64,000 nucleotides of DNA from Alphaproteobacteria bacterium US3C007 (GTDB lineage: Bacteria > Pseudomonadota > Alphaproteobacteria > Rhodobacterales > Rhodobacteraceae). The position numbers were made by a program, and so were the translations under genes. The stretch spans positions 2,976,001-3,040,000 of the forward strand of contig CP139918.1 of the NCBI GenBank assembly GCA_034423775.1, given 5' to 3'. The notes beneath the pieces were generated by a model. It was not told where the DNA came from. It was given only the letters and a program-made list of their open reading frames with translations, and searched no databases. Each line of letters starts with the position of its first letter. Position 1 is the stretch's first letter. Positions 27,694 through 36,334 of this stretch are shown piece by piece.

Positions 27694-28698
27694 TTACAGA
27701 AACTTAGCCATTTGCGTAGCTGTGTCCAGCATACGGTTGGAAAAGCCCCATTCATTGTCATACCAAGACAGGATGCGGCACATCGTGCCTTCCATAACCT
27801 TTGTTTGATCCAACGCCACGATGCTTGAGCGGCTGTCGTGATTGAAATCCATTGAGACAAGAGGTTCATTGGTGGTGCCCAAAACGCCCTTTAACGTCCC
27901 TTCAGCCGCGGCCGCTTCAAACGCGGCATTGATTTCGTTAATAGTGGTGTCACGGCTGGCTTCAAATGTCAGATCGACGCAAGATACGTTCGGCGTTGGC
28001 ACCCGGATGGAAACCCCGTCTAATTTGCCAAACAAATCTGGCATCACCAATCCAACCGCGCGGGCCGCGCCAGTGGTGGTTGGGATCATGTTCAGCGCAG
28101 CAGAGCGGGCACGATAGAGATCTTTATGCATCGTGTCTAAGGTAGGCTGGTCGCCAGTATAGCTATGGATCGTTGTCATAAAGCCCCGTTTTAAGCCGAT
28201 ACTGTCATTCAGCACTTGTGCCACCGGAGCAAGGCAATTTGTTGTGCAAGAGGCGTTCGAGATTACGATGTCTTGGTCGCTTAACGCGCCGTGATTGACG
28301 CCATAGACGATGGTTTTATCAGCGTCCTTACAGGGGGCCGAGACAATCACCCTGGCGGTTCCATTTTCAAGATGCTGGGCGGCCGTTGCGCGCTCTGTAA
28401 AAAATCCAGTGCATTCCAATACAATATCGACATCCTTCCAAGGCAGCTCGGCAGGGTTGCGGATCGCTGTCACCGCGATTGGTCCATGACCAATATCAAT
28501 AGAATTATCTGTGATTTCAATTTCACTGCCGAACCGACCATGGACGCTGTCATATTTCAAAAGATGCGCATTTGTTTGAACAGGACCAAGATCATTGATT
28601 GCTATAACTTCTAGATCATTGCGTGGATTTTCTGAAAAAGCCCGCAAAATATTGCGACCAATGCGGCCAAAGCCATTAATAGCGATTTTTGTAGTCAT
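27694..28698 (-). CDS. gap: Glyceraldehyde-3-phosphate dehydrogenase, NAD type
   Basis: 334-residue phosphorylating GAPDH. Seen: INGFGRIGRNILRAF NAD fold, Asp36 in AINDLG (the residue that normally selects NAD over NADP), ISNASCTTNCLAPVAQ with the catalytic Cys, the HSYTGDQPTLD stretch, RVPTPNVSCVDLTFEA and the terminal SWYDNEWGFSNRMLD. A second, diverged copy lies just upstream on the same strand. A 12-bp perfect palindrome (28723-28734) sits 25 bp before its ATG, which has GAGG as ribosome binding site. The Asp suggests the glycolytic role, by comparison with the neighbouring copy. Confidence 0.93.
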   Translation of the reverse strand: MTTKIAINGFGRIGRNILRAFSENPRNDLEVIAINDLGPVQTNAHLLKYDSVHGRFGSEIEITDNSIDIGHGPIAVTAIRNPAELPWKDVDIVLECTGFFTERATAAQHLENGTARVIVSAPCKDADKTIVYGVNHGALSDQDIVISNASCTTNCLAPVAQVLNDSIGLKRGFMTTIHSYTGDQPTLDTMHKDLYRARSAALNMIPTTTGAARAVGLVMPDLFGKLDGVSIRVPTPNVSCVDLTFEASRDTTINEINAAFEAAAAEGTLKGVLGTTNEPLVSMDFNHDSRSSIVALDQTKVMEGTMCRILSWYDNEWGFSNRMLDTATQMAKFL

Positions 28699-28722
28699 CT
28701 CGGCCTCTATTGATTTTAATAA

Positions 28723-28734
28723 GTTAGCGCTAAC
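28723..28734. promoter_or_regulatory. LacI-type operator upstream of gap
   Basis: Perfect 12-bp palindrome GTTAGCGCTAAC with the central CG step typical of LacI-family operators, 25 bp upstream of the gap ATG, where bound repressor would block transcription or its start. Two close variants occur upstream of the second gap gene. From memory, the central-carbon regulator CceR of Rhodobacter is a LacI-family protein with an operator of this kind; not verified here. Confidence 0.65.
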
Positions 28735-28942
28735 ATTGACAATTAGCTCAGAAAGTCAACTGCAAATAGCCCGAATGCAGCGCATGGCGGTCAGTTTTAT
28801 AGAAGTTTTTCGAGCTTACAGAGCAAGGCACGCAAATTAACCACCCACAGATACCGCTCTTTATGCCAAATGCAGTGAAAGCTGCCAAAGCTATGCGGCG
28901 TCTACAGGCTGGTTGGGCGCTGACATAGCCAGCGCGGCAATG

Positions 28943-29947
28943 TCAGTGCAGCAATTGCCCCATGGTCGCGGCAACATCTGCCATACGGCATGAAAACCCC
29001 CACTCATTATCATACCATGCCAAGACGCGAACGGTGCGCCCTCCAATGACTTTGGTTTGATCCGGCGCAAAAATGGTCGAATAGGGCGTGTGGTTGAAAT
29101 CGATCGAAACTTTTGGTTCTGGATCGTAGGAAAGTACATGTCCCATATGCCCCGCAGCGGCCTCTTCAATAACGGCATTCACCTCTTCGACCGTTACATT
29201 TTTTGCAGCCTCAAATGTTAGGTCAACGGCCGATACATTTGGTGTTGGCACGCGCATTGCGGTGCCGTCCAACTTACCAGCAAGCTCAGGCAGAACCTCT
29301 CCTAGGGCTTTGGCTGCGCCGGTCGAAGTGGGGATCATGGCCATCGCGGCTGCGCGGGCGCGGTAAAGATCATTATGCCGGCGGTCCAGCATTGGTTGAT
29401 CGCCCGTGTAAGAGTGGATCGTGGTCATAATTCCGCGTTCAATACCGATTGCATCATTTAACGTTTTCGCGAGCGGTGCGAGGCAATTGGTTGTGCAAGA
29501 GCCATTTGAAACCAGGCGATGTTCGGTGCAAAGCTCGCGATGGTTCACGCCATAAACGATCGTTTTATCCACGTTTTTGGCGGGGGCCGAAATCAAAACT
29601 GATTTTGCCCCTCGCTCCAAATGGATCGAGGATTTTAAGCCATCATTAAACTGACCAGTGCATTCTAATACAACATCACAGCCAGACCAGTCTAGCGCGG
29701 CCGGGTCATAAGACGACATCACATCCATCGGTCCGCGGCCCAGGTCAATCGTGTTCCCGGCGACCGTTACCGTGCCTAGAAAGCGGCCATGAACGCTGTC
29801 ATAGCGCAACAAATGCGCATTGGTTTCCACGGGGCCGGTGGCGTTGATCTTAACGACCTGCACATCATTTCTTGCGCTTTCCGCAATATGAGCCAATGTT
29901 GAGCGGCCAATCCGCCCGAAGCCGTTTATTCCCACTGTGACTGTCAT
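28943..29947 (-). CDS. gap2: Second glyceraldehyde-3-phosphate dehydrogenase, possibly NADP type
   Basis: 334-residue GAPDH paralogue of the downstream gene. Seen: INGFGRIGRSTLAHI, LVSNGSCTTNCLAPLAK with the catalytic Cys, HSYTGDQPMLDRRHNDLYRA, RVPTPNVSAVDLTFEA and AWYDNEWGFSCRMAD. At residue 36, where the neighbour has Asp (INDLG), this one has Ala (INATG); loss of that Asp occurs in NADP-using gluconeogenic GapB enzymes of other bacteria. GAGGTAA precedes the ATG. Its upstream region carries two LacI-type half-matching palindromes and a separate 23-bp palindrome. An alternative role as erythrose-4-phosphate dehydrogenase is possible, given tkt next to it. Confidence 0.9.
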   Translation of the reverse strand: MTVTVGINGFGRIGRSTLAHIAESARNDVQVVKINATGPVETNAHLLRYDSVHGRFLGTVTVAGNTIDLGRGPMDVMSSYDPAALDWSGCDVVLECTGQFNDGLKSSIHLERGAKSVLISAPAKNVDKTIVYGVNHRELCTEHRLVSNGSCTTNCLAPLAKTLNDAIGIERGIMTTIHSYTGDQPMLDRRHNDLYRARAAAMAMIPTSTGAAKALGEVLPELAGKLDGTAMRVPTPNVSAVDLTFEAAKNVTVEEVNAVIEEAAAGHMGHVLSYDPEPKVSIDFNHTPYSTIFAPDQTKVIGGRTVRVLAWYDNEWGFSCRMADVAATMGQLLH

Positions 29948-29984
29948 CGCTTACCTCATTTTCATGAAGCATCTATAGAATGTT

Positions 29985-30007
29985 TAAATAGTGTTGAACA
30001 CTATTTA
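29985..30007. promoter_or_regulatory. 23-bp perfect palindrome upstream of gap2
   Basis: Two 11-base arms (TAAATAGTGTT, then AACACTATTTA) around a single central G, 38-60 bp before the gap2 ATG. The core GTGTTGAACAC is unlike the nearby TTAGCG-type sites, so it probably binds a second regulator. Family not recognised. Confidence 0.6.
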
Positions 30008-30025
30008 TCGTCTATTTTCCAATAT

Positions 30026-30037
30026 GTTAGCGATAAC
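30026..30037. promoter_or_regulatory. LacI-type operator variant upstream of gap2 (proximal)
   Basis: GTTAGCGATAAC, one base from the perfect palindrome found before gap (28723-28734). It lies 79 bp upstream of the gap2 ATG and 30 bp, about three helical turns, from the next similar site. Confidence 0.55.
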
Positions 30038-30055
30038 TTGTGCGGTTTAAAAAAT

Positions 30056-30067
30056 GCTTGCGCTAAC
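30056..30067. promoter_or_regulatory. LacI-type operator variant upstream of gap2 (distal)
   Basis: GCTTGCGCTAAC, matching the gap operator (GTTAGCGCTAAC) at 10 of 12 positions with an intact right half. The 30-bp phasing to the site at 30026-30037 would place both on the same face of the helix. Confidence 0.45.
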
Positions 30068-30158
30068 AATATGTTTTCAAAAATAAGTTGGATGGGCCAA
30101 CGAGCTTTGCGCGCCTAAATTTGCGACTCACCCGATGGCCTATCGTAGAGATATTTGG

Positions 30159-32177
30159 TTACCGAAGCTCTTCGGCGCAAGACGCAACAGCCTTTGCCGT
30201 GATTCCAAAATGTTCGAATAATGTGCCAGCTGGCGCAGAGGCTCCGAAACCTGACATACCGATAAATGCAGACCGGTTTGCCCGTGCGCGCTCGCCCAAC
30301 AGCCACTGATCCCATCCTTGGCGAATCCCTGCTTCAATACCAACACGCACTGCGCTGCCCGCGGGCAAAACCGATCTACGATAACGCTCATCTTGCGCCG
30401 CGAATAATTCCATGCAGGGCATTGATACAACGCGCGTGCCAATGCCTTTTTCTTGCAACATATCGCGTGCTTCAATGGCAAGGCTAACCTCCGAACCGGT
30501 CGCGATCAAAATTACCTCGCGCTTGCCCGTGGCTTCTGCCAAAACATAGGCGCCGCGTGCCGAGAGATTGGCCGATTTATGGCTCAAACGGACGGTTGGC
30601 AGATTTTGCCGCGACAGCGCCAAGACAGAAGGTGTTTTGGGGCTGGTGAAGGCCAATTCCCAGGCTTCAGCCGTTTCAACGGCATCCGCAGGGCGGAAGA
30701 CATACGTATTGGGCGTGGCGCGACTGATCGCCAAATGTTCGACGGGCTGATGAGTTGGGCCGTCTTCGCCCAAACCAATACTGTCATGCGTCATAACAAA
30801 TACGGTTGGAACCTTCATCAGGGCCGCCAACCGCATCGCGGGGCGTGCGTAATCGGTAAAGCACATAAAAGTACCACCATAGGGGCGCATGCCCCCATGC
30901 AACGCCATTCCGTTCATCGCCGAGGCCATACCATGTTCGCGAATGCCCCAATACACATAGCGGCCCGCGCGGTTATCGATATCAAAGGCGCTCATATCTT
31001 TGGAGCGCGTGTTGTTTGATCCAGATAAATCGGCCGATCCGCCAACTGTTTCTTGCAGGATCGGGTTGATCACGTTTAGGGCCAATTCGCTCGATTTACG
31101 GGTGGCTTGCTTTGGAGCTGTTTCTGAGATTTCTTTTTTGAACTTGCGGATCGCGGATGCAAGTTTGTTGGGCGCTTCATTCGCGTAGGCGCGCGTAAAA
31201 TCGGCTTGCTTGCTGGCGGATAAAGCCTTGAAACGCGCCTCCCATAGCGCATGCTCGGAGTGGCCACGGGCGCCAAAGCCTTCCCATGCAGATTTGATAT
31301 TTTTGGGAATGTCGAACGCGTCGGATGTCCAGCCATATGCCTCTTTAGTGTCTGCGATCAATTGTGGGTCGGTAAGGGCGCCGTGGCCTTTTGAGGTGTC
31401 TTGGGCGCTTGATCCAAGCGCAATATGGGTTTTACAAGCAATCATTGAGGGCTGTTTGGATTTTTTGGCTACTGTGATCGCGCGATCAATCGCTGCGGGA
31501 TCATGGCCGTCAATTTCTTGCACATGCCAGCCGGACGCCGTGAAACGGGCCAATTGATCCGTGCGGTCGGCCAAATCGACGCTCCCATCAATCGTGATGT
31601 TGTTATCATCCCAGAACACCACCAGTTTGCTTAAAGCATGGCGCCCAGCGAGCCCAATCGCCTCTTGGCTCACACCTTCCATCAGACAACCATCGCCCGC
31701 GATAACATAGGTGAAATGATCCACAATTTTTTGACCATAGCGCGCGCGTTGAATTTCTTCTGCCATTGCGAATCCCACCGCGTTGGCGATGCCTTGGCCG
31801 AGTGGTCCGGTTGTGGTCTCAATAGCATCAGATAGAAAATTTTCCGGATGGCCTGCAGTTTTAGCGCCCAATTGGCGGAAATTTTTAAGCTCTTCGATCG
31901 GAAAATCGCTGTAGCCCGTCAAATGGAGCAAGCTGTAAAGCAGCATTGACCCATGGCCGGCCGATAGAATGAATCGATCACGATCGGGCCAAGTGGGGTT
32001 TTTTGGATCAAACTTAAGATGCTTTTCATAGAGCACGGTGGCGACATCAGCCATTCCCATTGGCATGCCGGAATGGCCCGAATTTGCAGCGGCGATTGCA
32101 TCCAATGTAAGGGTACGAATGGCACAGGCGTTCTGCCAATGGTCTGAATGCAAAGAACGTAGCGTTTGAATATCCAT
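30159..32177 (-). CDS. tkt: Transketolase
   Basis: TPP enzyme moving two-carbon units between sugar phosphates in the pentose phosphate pathway. Seen: [38 protein letters not shown], the TPP motif [13 protein letters not shown] to [45 protein letters not shown] and [18 protein letters not shown]. 672 residues from the ATG at 32177; the frame opens 22 codons earlier without support. Same strand as gap2, which starts 211 bp downstream behind its own operators. Divergent from the coiled-coil/zapA pair. Confidence 0.95.
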   Translation of the reverse strand: MDIQTLRSLHSDHWQNACAIRTLTLDAIAAANSGHSGMPMGMADVATVLYEKHLKFDPKNPTWPDRDRFILSAGHGSMLLYSLLHLTGYSDFPIEELKNFRQLGAKTAGHPENFLSDAIETTTGPLGQGIANAVGFAMAEEIQRARYGQKIVDHFTYVIAGDGCLMEGVSQEAIGLAGRHALSKLVVFWDDNNITIDGSVDLADRTDQLARFTASGWHVQEIDGHDPAAIDRAITVAKKSKQPSMIACKTHIALGSSAQDTSKGHGALTDPQLIADTKEAYGWTSDAFDIPKNIKSAWEGFGARGHSEHALWEARFKALSASKQADFTRAYANEAPNKLASAIRKFKKEISETAPKQATRKSSELALNVINPILQETVGGSADLSGSNNTRSKDMSAFDIDNRAGRYVYWGIREHGMASAMNGMALHGGMRPYGGTFMCFTDYARPAMRLAALMKVPTVFVMTHDSIGLGEDGPTHQPVEHLAISRATPNTYVFRPADAVETAEAWELAFTSPKTPSVLALSRQNLPTVRLSHKSANLSARGAYVLAEATGKREVILIATGSEVSLAIEARDMLQEKGIGTRVVSMPCMELFAAQDERYRRSVLPAGSAVRVGIEAGIRQGWDQWLLGERARANRSAFIGMSGFGASAPAGTLFEHFGITAKAVASCAEELR

Positions 32178-32273
32178 ATTGGCATCATTTCCTATAAAAA
32201 GCAGAGAACGAGCGTTGCATAACAGCCCTGCCGCGAAGTTCAAGCATAACCCGCAGCCGGAAACGGAGATTTG

Positions 32274-32299
32274 CCATCACTGATATATTTTGGTGATGG
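32274..32299. promoter_or_regulatory. Inverted repeat in the tkt / zapA-operon spacer
   Basis: Perfect 7-bp arms CCATCAC (32274-32280) and GTGATGG (32293-32299) around a 12-base A/T-rich centre, midway between the divergent tkt and coiled-coil genes. Could be an operator or a 5'-leader stem-loop. Identified by symmetry only. Confidence 0.35.
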
Positions 32300-32396
32300 T
32301 TTTGAACGCGCTTTGCCGAAAGTTTCATCTGGATTTGCGCCGCATCAGAAGTTATGGTTGATTTGTAAAACGCGTGAAGAAGCAAAAGGTTAGGCG

Positions 32397-32756
32397 ATGG
32401 AGCAAATTAAAGAATTCGAAAAGCGTATGGACGCTGCTCTTGATCATATCGCGGTGCATTTGAAATCGTCACCGCAAGCCGGCGAAAAAAAAGATCACGC
32501 TGTCGCTGAACTTGACCTGTTAAAAGCTGAAAATACCGCTCTGAAATCCGAGCTTGACGCGCTGGCCGAGCCAAAAATTGCAAACGATAATCAGGAAATC
32601 GTAAACAGGCTTAGTGCTGAGAAGGCAGATTTGGCGCAGCGCCTTGAAGCGTCAGAGCAAGCGCGCAAAGAGCAGGCGTTTGAAGTTCAACAACTCTATG
32701 AAGATTTGGCAAAGCTCCTTGGCCGAACGGATATCTCAGAGAATGGAGAAGCATAA
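32397..32756 (+). CDS. Small coiled-coil protein paired with ZapA
   Basis: 119 residues, strongly charged and almost wholly helical. Heptad-like Leu spacing is visible around residues 35-60 (VAELDLLKAENTALKSELDA) and 70-110 (RLSAEKADLAQRLEASEQAR). No enzyme motif, signal peptide or membrane helix. Its stop directly abuts the zapA ATG (TAAATG). The composition and position recall ZapB, a coiled-coil partner of ZapA in gammaproteobacteria, but I cannot claim homology. Divergent from tkt. Confidence 0.78.
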   Translation: MEQIKEFEKRMDAALDHIAVHLKSSPQAGEKKDHAVAELDLLKAENTALKSELDALAEPKIANDNQEIVNRLSAEKADLAQRLEASEQARKEQAFEVQQLYEDLAKLLGRTDISENGEA

Positions 32757-33104
32757 ATGGCACGCGTAAATGTTGAAATCGGCAACCGCCCCTTTGACGT
32801 GGCCTGCGAGCCCGGGCAAGAGGGGTTTTTGACGGCTGCTGCGGCATTGCTTGACGCAGAAGCCACCGAGCTTTCGGCCCAAATAGGGCGCCTTCCAGAG
32901 CAACGTATGCTGTTAATGGCGGGGTTGATGTTGGCGGATAAGATGGCGAGCTTGAAACTTCAGCTTGCACAAGCGGAAGAAAAACTTGCCCAGCAGCCGC
33001 AACCTACAGCGGGACATGACGCGGCGGGTTTAGATGCCGAAAGCCTGTCTATTCTCAACCGGCTTGTTGAGCGCGGCGAAGACTTGGCCGCACTCGGCCG
33101 TTGA
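32757..33104 (+). CDS. zapA: Cell division protein ZapA
   Basis: 115-residue FtsZ-associated protein that bundles FtsZ filaments. Seen: MARVNVEIGNRPFDVACEPGQ, the N-terminal globular part of the family with its F(D)VAC..G motif, then a helical dimer/tetramer part (AAALLDAEATELSAQIGRLP, then LMAGLMLADKMASLKLQLAQA). A C-terminal tail of ~35 residues is extra and low in complexity. Co-translated with the preceding coiled-coil gene; converges on the glutaredoxin gene. Confidence 0.88.
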   Translation: MARVNVEIGNRPFDVACEPGQEGFLTAAAALLDAEATELSAQIGRLPEQRMLLMAGLMLADKMASLKLQLAQAEEKLAQQPQPTAGHDAAGLDAESLSILNRLVERGEDLAALGR

Positions 33105-33152
33105 CGGTATGATTTCTGTTTGATGGGAACAAACACGCCCAGAATGGGGCGC

Positions 33153-33515
33153 TTATCCGTTGGCTTCGCGAATTTTATCTGCGGCATCCTTGTCGAAGGC
33201 AACGTTGCTCTCTGAAAACAGCGCATCCAATTCACCTGATAGGGTCATCTCGGTAATGATATCGCATCCGCCCACAAATTCACCATTCACATAAAGCTGG
33301 GGAATCGTTGGCCAATCTGCAAAGTCTTTGATGCCCTGACGGATCGCATCATCGGCCAAAACATTGATATCTTTGTAATCAACATCCATGTAATTTAGCA
33401 CGCCAGCGATACGGCTTGAAAACCCGCATTGCGGCATCTCTTTTGTGCCCTTCATGTACAGCACGACAGAATTTGATTTAATGGTCTCTTCTATTTGTAC
33501 TTTTGTGTCGCTCAT
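33153..33515 (-). CDS. grxD: Monothiol glutaredoxin (CGFS type)
   Basis: 120-residue Grx4-type glutaredoxin that binds and passes on [2Fe-2S] clusters. Seen: VVLYMKGTKEMPQCGFS with the CGFS site at residues 30-33, DINVLADDAIRQGIKDFADW, the WPTIPQLYVNGEFVGGCDI segment with the cis-Pro and glutathione-binding residues. Next to a BolA gene on the same strand 86 bp upstream, the classical Grx-BolA pair for iron sensing and cluster handling. A small GC hairpin just past the stop (33136-33151) may help termination. Confidence 0.94.
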   Translation of the reverse strand: MSDTKVQIEETIKSNSVVLYMKGTKEMPQCGFSSRIAGVLNYMDVDYKDINVLADDAIRQGIKDFADWPTIPQLYVNGEFVGGCDIITEMTLSGELDALFSESNVAFDKDAADKIREANG

Positions 33516-33601
33516 CTGGATCTCTCTTACTTATAGGTCAACGGTTTGTTTCTTTACGTCGCCATTGGTGGTTTTTTGTTTTTAATTCGGGTGTGCGTGC
33601 T

Positions 33602-33853
33602 TTAGATCTTAGCGTCGGGTGCCTTTGTGGTTAGGGCGAGCGCGTGCAATTCGCCATGCGCGCCATCCATTTTACCTTTGAGCGCGGCGTAAACGGATCT
33701 TTGCTGTTGAACCCTATTTTTACCTTGAAAACTTGCATCAACAACCTCTGCGGCATAATGATTTCCATCGCCCCTCAAATCTTTGATGGTGATATCAGCA
33801 TCGGGGAATTCAGCCCGAATAAGATCTTCAATTTCCTGCGCCGTCATTGCCAT
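33602..33853 (-). CDS. BolA-family protein (IbaG type)
   Basis: 83-residue BolA/IbaG protein. Seen: MAMTAQEIEDLIRAEFPDADITIKDLRGDGNHYAAEVVD, here as the conserved region ending DGNHYAAEVVDASFQGKNR, then QQRSVYAALKGKMDGAHGELHALAL with the invariant His. Partners with monothiol glutaredoxins through a shared [2Fe-2S] cluster; the CGFS glutaredoxin gene lies immediately downstream. The short loop DGNH and size favour IbaG/BolA2 over classical BolA. Confidence 0.9.
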   Translation of the reverse strand: MAMTAQEIEDLIRAEFPDADITIKDLRGDGNHYAAEVVDASFQGKNRVQQQRSVYAALKGKMDGAHGELHALALTTKAPDAKI

Positions 33854-33918
33854 GATGCAAGCCTCACTTTCAGATCAAATGTAGGATGCGGCCAGTGGCT
33901 GTGCAAGAGCCGATCCGA

Positions 33919-33942
33919 AAAGAAAACGCGCGCGGGCGCGTT
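33919..33942 (-). terminator. Rho-independent terminator of purL
   Basis: On the minus strand, stem ACGCGC / GCGCGT (33942-33937 with 33932-33927) with a 4-base loop is followed by a U-rich run (TTTCTTTT, ending at 33919). It lies 14 bases past the purL stop and before the bolA gene, which starts at 33853. Confidence 0.65.
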
Positions 33943-33955
33943 CTGTCAATCTTGC

Positions 33956-36115
33956 CTAATCAAACAAGGTTCCAAAGCTCGAATTATAAAGCTCTGACAG
34001 CGCGCTTAGATCTGCATGCGCGGATCCAAAGCGCAACTGATCGCCCTCAAATCGACCGATTGATGAAAGCGTCACGCCGGCTTGACCGGCTGCAATCATC
34101 AGGGCTTCGGCCTGATCAAAATTGCAAGCGATGAGATAACGGGCTTGGTCTTCACCGAACAAATAGGCCATATCTTCGCTTTGAATATAAAGCCCGGTGT
34201 CGGCGGCATGCGCCATTTCAAATGCTGCCAAGGCCAAACCGCCATCGGATAAATCGCTGCAAGCTTTGATCAGCTCTCGGTTCTCTAAAATAAATTGACC
34301 ATTGCGGCGCTCTTCATCGAGATCAACGCTGGGCGCATCGCCATCTGAGCGGTTGAACACGCTGCTCAACAGCGCTGAACAGCCCAAATGCGTACCAGGC
34401 GAGCCCAACAGCAATGCTTCATGGCCGGCGCGCGCAACGCCGATAATCGGCTCGTCCTGCGCGCCCACCAGACCAACCGCGCCAATCGTCGGCGTTGGTA
34501 AGATCGCAGCGCCGTCGGTTTCATTATACAAACTCACATTTCCCGAAACAATCGGCATATTCAGAGCAGAAACTGCCGCGCTGATACCTTTAATTGCGCC
34601 CACAAACTGGCCCATGATTTCTGGTTTTTCTGGATTGCCAAAATTCATATTATCGGTGGTAGCCAAAGGCGTTGCCCCCATGGAGCACAAGTTGCGATAG
34701 GCCTCTGCAACGGCCTGCTTGCCACCTTCAACCGGGTTGGCCTGTACATAGCGTGGTGTCACATCGCTGGTGAAGGCCAATTGTTTTTCGGTACCATGCA
34801 CCCGAATAAGCCCTGCGCCCAAGCCGGGGCCCTGTATCGTATCGGCCATAACCTGACTGTCATATTGTTCATATGCCCACCGTTTGCTTGCGTAGTTCGG
34901 ATCGCAAATCAAAGCCTTTAGCGCGTCGATCGGGGCAAGTTCGGGAATATCTGCCAAGGCCCCCGCAGGGGGCGTTTCAACCCATGGTCGATCATATTCG
35001 GGCGCTGTACCAGAAAGGGCTTTGAGCGGTAAATCAGCCTTGGTTTCTCCGTTTAGACAAATATGGAACCGGTCTTCTGCAATCGTTTCCCCAACAATCG
35101 CAAAATCAAGGTCCCATTTTTCAAACACAGCCCGCGCTTCTCCCTCTTTTTCGGGCTGTAACACCATTAGCATCCGTTCTTGAGATTCCGATAGCATCAT
35201 TTCATACGCAGTCATGTTCAATTCACGCGTCGGCACTTTTTCAAGGTCGAGCCGCACCCCTAAATCTCCCTTATCCCCCATTTCTACCGCCGAGCAGGTT
35301 AAACCAGCCGCACCCATATCTTGAATAGAAATCACCGCCCCAGTCTGCATCAGTTCCAAACAGGCTTCCATCAAACGTTTTTCGGTAAACGGGTCACCAA
35401 CTTGAACGGTGGGGCGTTTTTCTTCGATCGTATCGTCAAATTCAGCCGACGCCATTGTGGCGCCGCCCACACCGTCGCGGCCGGTTTTTGCGCCTAAATA
35501 AACGACAGGCATGCCAACACCGGAGGCTGCCGAGTAGAAAATTTTATCCGCATCGGCCAAACCGGCGGCAAAGGCATTGACCAAGCAATTGCCATTATAA
35601 GCAGGATCAAAGCGCAATTCACCGCCAACCGTCGGCACACCAAAACAGTTTCCATAGCCACCAATTCCGGCCACAACGCCATGCACCAACTGCCGCGTTT
35701 TGGGGTGATCTACTGCGCCAAAGCTAAGTGCATTCATCGCCGCGATCGGCCGCGCGCCCATCGTAAACACATCGCGTAAAATTCCACCAACCCCAGTTGC
35801 TGCACCTTGATAAGGCTCGATATACGAGGGATGGTTGTGGCTTTCCATTTTAAACACAACCGCCTGTCCGTCGCCAATATCAACTACGCCAGCATTTTCT
35901 CCGGGGCCACAAATCACTTGTGGGCCGCTTGTGGGCAAACTGCGCAGCCATTTCTTCGAAGATTTATACGAGCAATGCTCATTCCACATGGCCGAGAAGA
36001 TACCCAATTCGGTGAAAGTCGGGACGCGGCCGATGATCTCTAGGATTTTCTGATATTCATCCGCGGCAAGTCCATGGGCCGAAATAAGCTCGTCTGAAAT
36101 CTCTGGTTCGCGCAT
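33956..36115 (-). CDS. purL: Phosphoribosylformylglycinamidine synthase, PurL subunit
   Basis: ATP-dependent synthetase subunit of the small PurL type that works with PurQ and PurS in purine synthesis. 719 residues. Seen: [23 protein letters not shown] motif ([20 protein letters not shown], here within residues ~30-50), [55 protein letters not shown], and C-terminal repeat motifs [13 protein letters not shown] and [15 protein letters not shown]. The frame is open 23 codons beyond the chosen ATG at 36115 without family similarity. purQ and purS are not adjacent in this window. Confidence 0.95.
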   Translation of the reverse strand: MREPEISDELISAHGLAADEYQKILEIIGRVPTFTELGIFSAMWNEHCSYKSSKKWLRSLPTSGPQVICGPGENAGVVDIGDGQAVVFKMESHNHPSYIEPYQGAATGVGGILRDVFTMGARPIAAMNALSFGAVDHPKTRQLVHGVVAGIGGYGNCFGVPTVGGELRFDPAYNGNCLVNAFAAGLADADKIFYSAASGVGMPVVYLGAKTGRDGVGGATMASAEFDDTIEEKRPTVQVGDPFTEKRLMEACLELMQTGAVISIQDMGAAGLTCSAVEMGDKGDLGVRLDLEKVPTRELNMTAYEMMLSESQERMLMVLQPEKEGEARAVFEKWDLDFAIVGETIAEDRFHICLNGETKADLPLKALSGTAPEYDRPWVETPPAGALADIPELAPIDALKALICDPNYASKRWAYEQYDSQVMADTIQGPGLGAGLIRVHGTEKQLAFTSDVTPRYVQANPVEGGKQAVAEAYRNLCSMGATPLATTDNMNFGNPEKPEIMGQFVGAIKGISAAVSALNMPIVSGNVSLYNETDGAAILPTPTIGAVGLVGAQDEPIIGVARAGHEALLLGSPGTHLGCSALLSSVFNRSDGDAPSVDLDEERRNGQFILENRELIKACSDLSDGGLALAAFEMAHAADTGLYIQSEDMAYLFGEDQARYLIACNFDQAEALMIAAGQAGVTLSSIGRFEGDQLRFGSAHADLSALSELYNSSFGTLFD

Positions 36116-36334
36116 TCTCGCCCCTAATGTCAATTTTCTGCACCTCATACGGGAAGCTTTTCTTAAGAGCAAGCAATCGGCCATGGCAAAAACGCCCGCG
36201 GGTTGGCCGGGCAGGGCAGGCGTAACGCTTAAATTTTGCGTCTCAAATTCTCAAAGGATAAAATAATCACTTGACTGTCAACGCAACTCCTTCTCTTGTG
36301 AGCGTCGGATTTTAAACTTAATGATGAGGCTTTG

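Noticed and set aside
30453..31019. 188-codon plus-strand frame inside tkt
   Set aside because: Antisense to conserved transketolase motifs, no recognisable domain or ribosome binding site.
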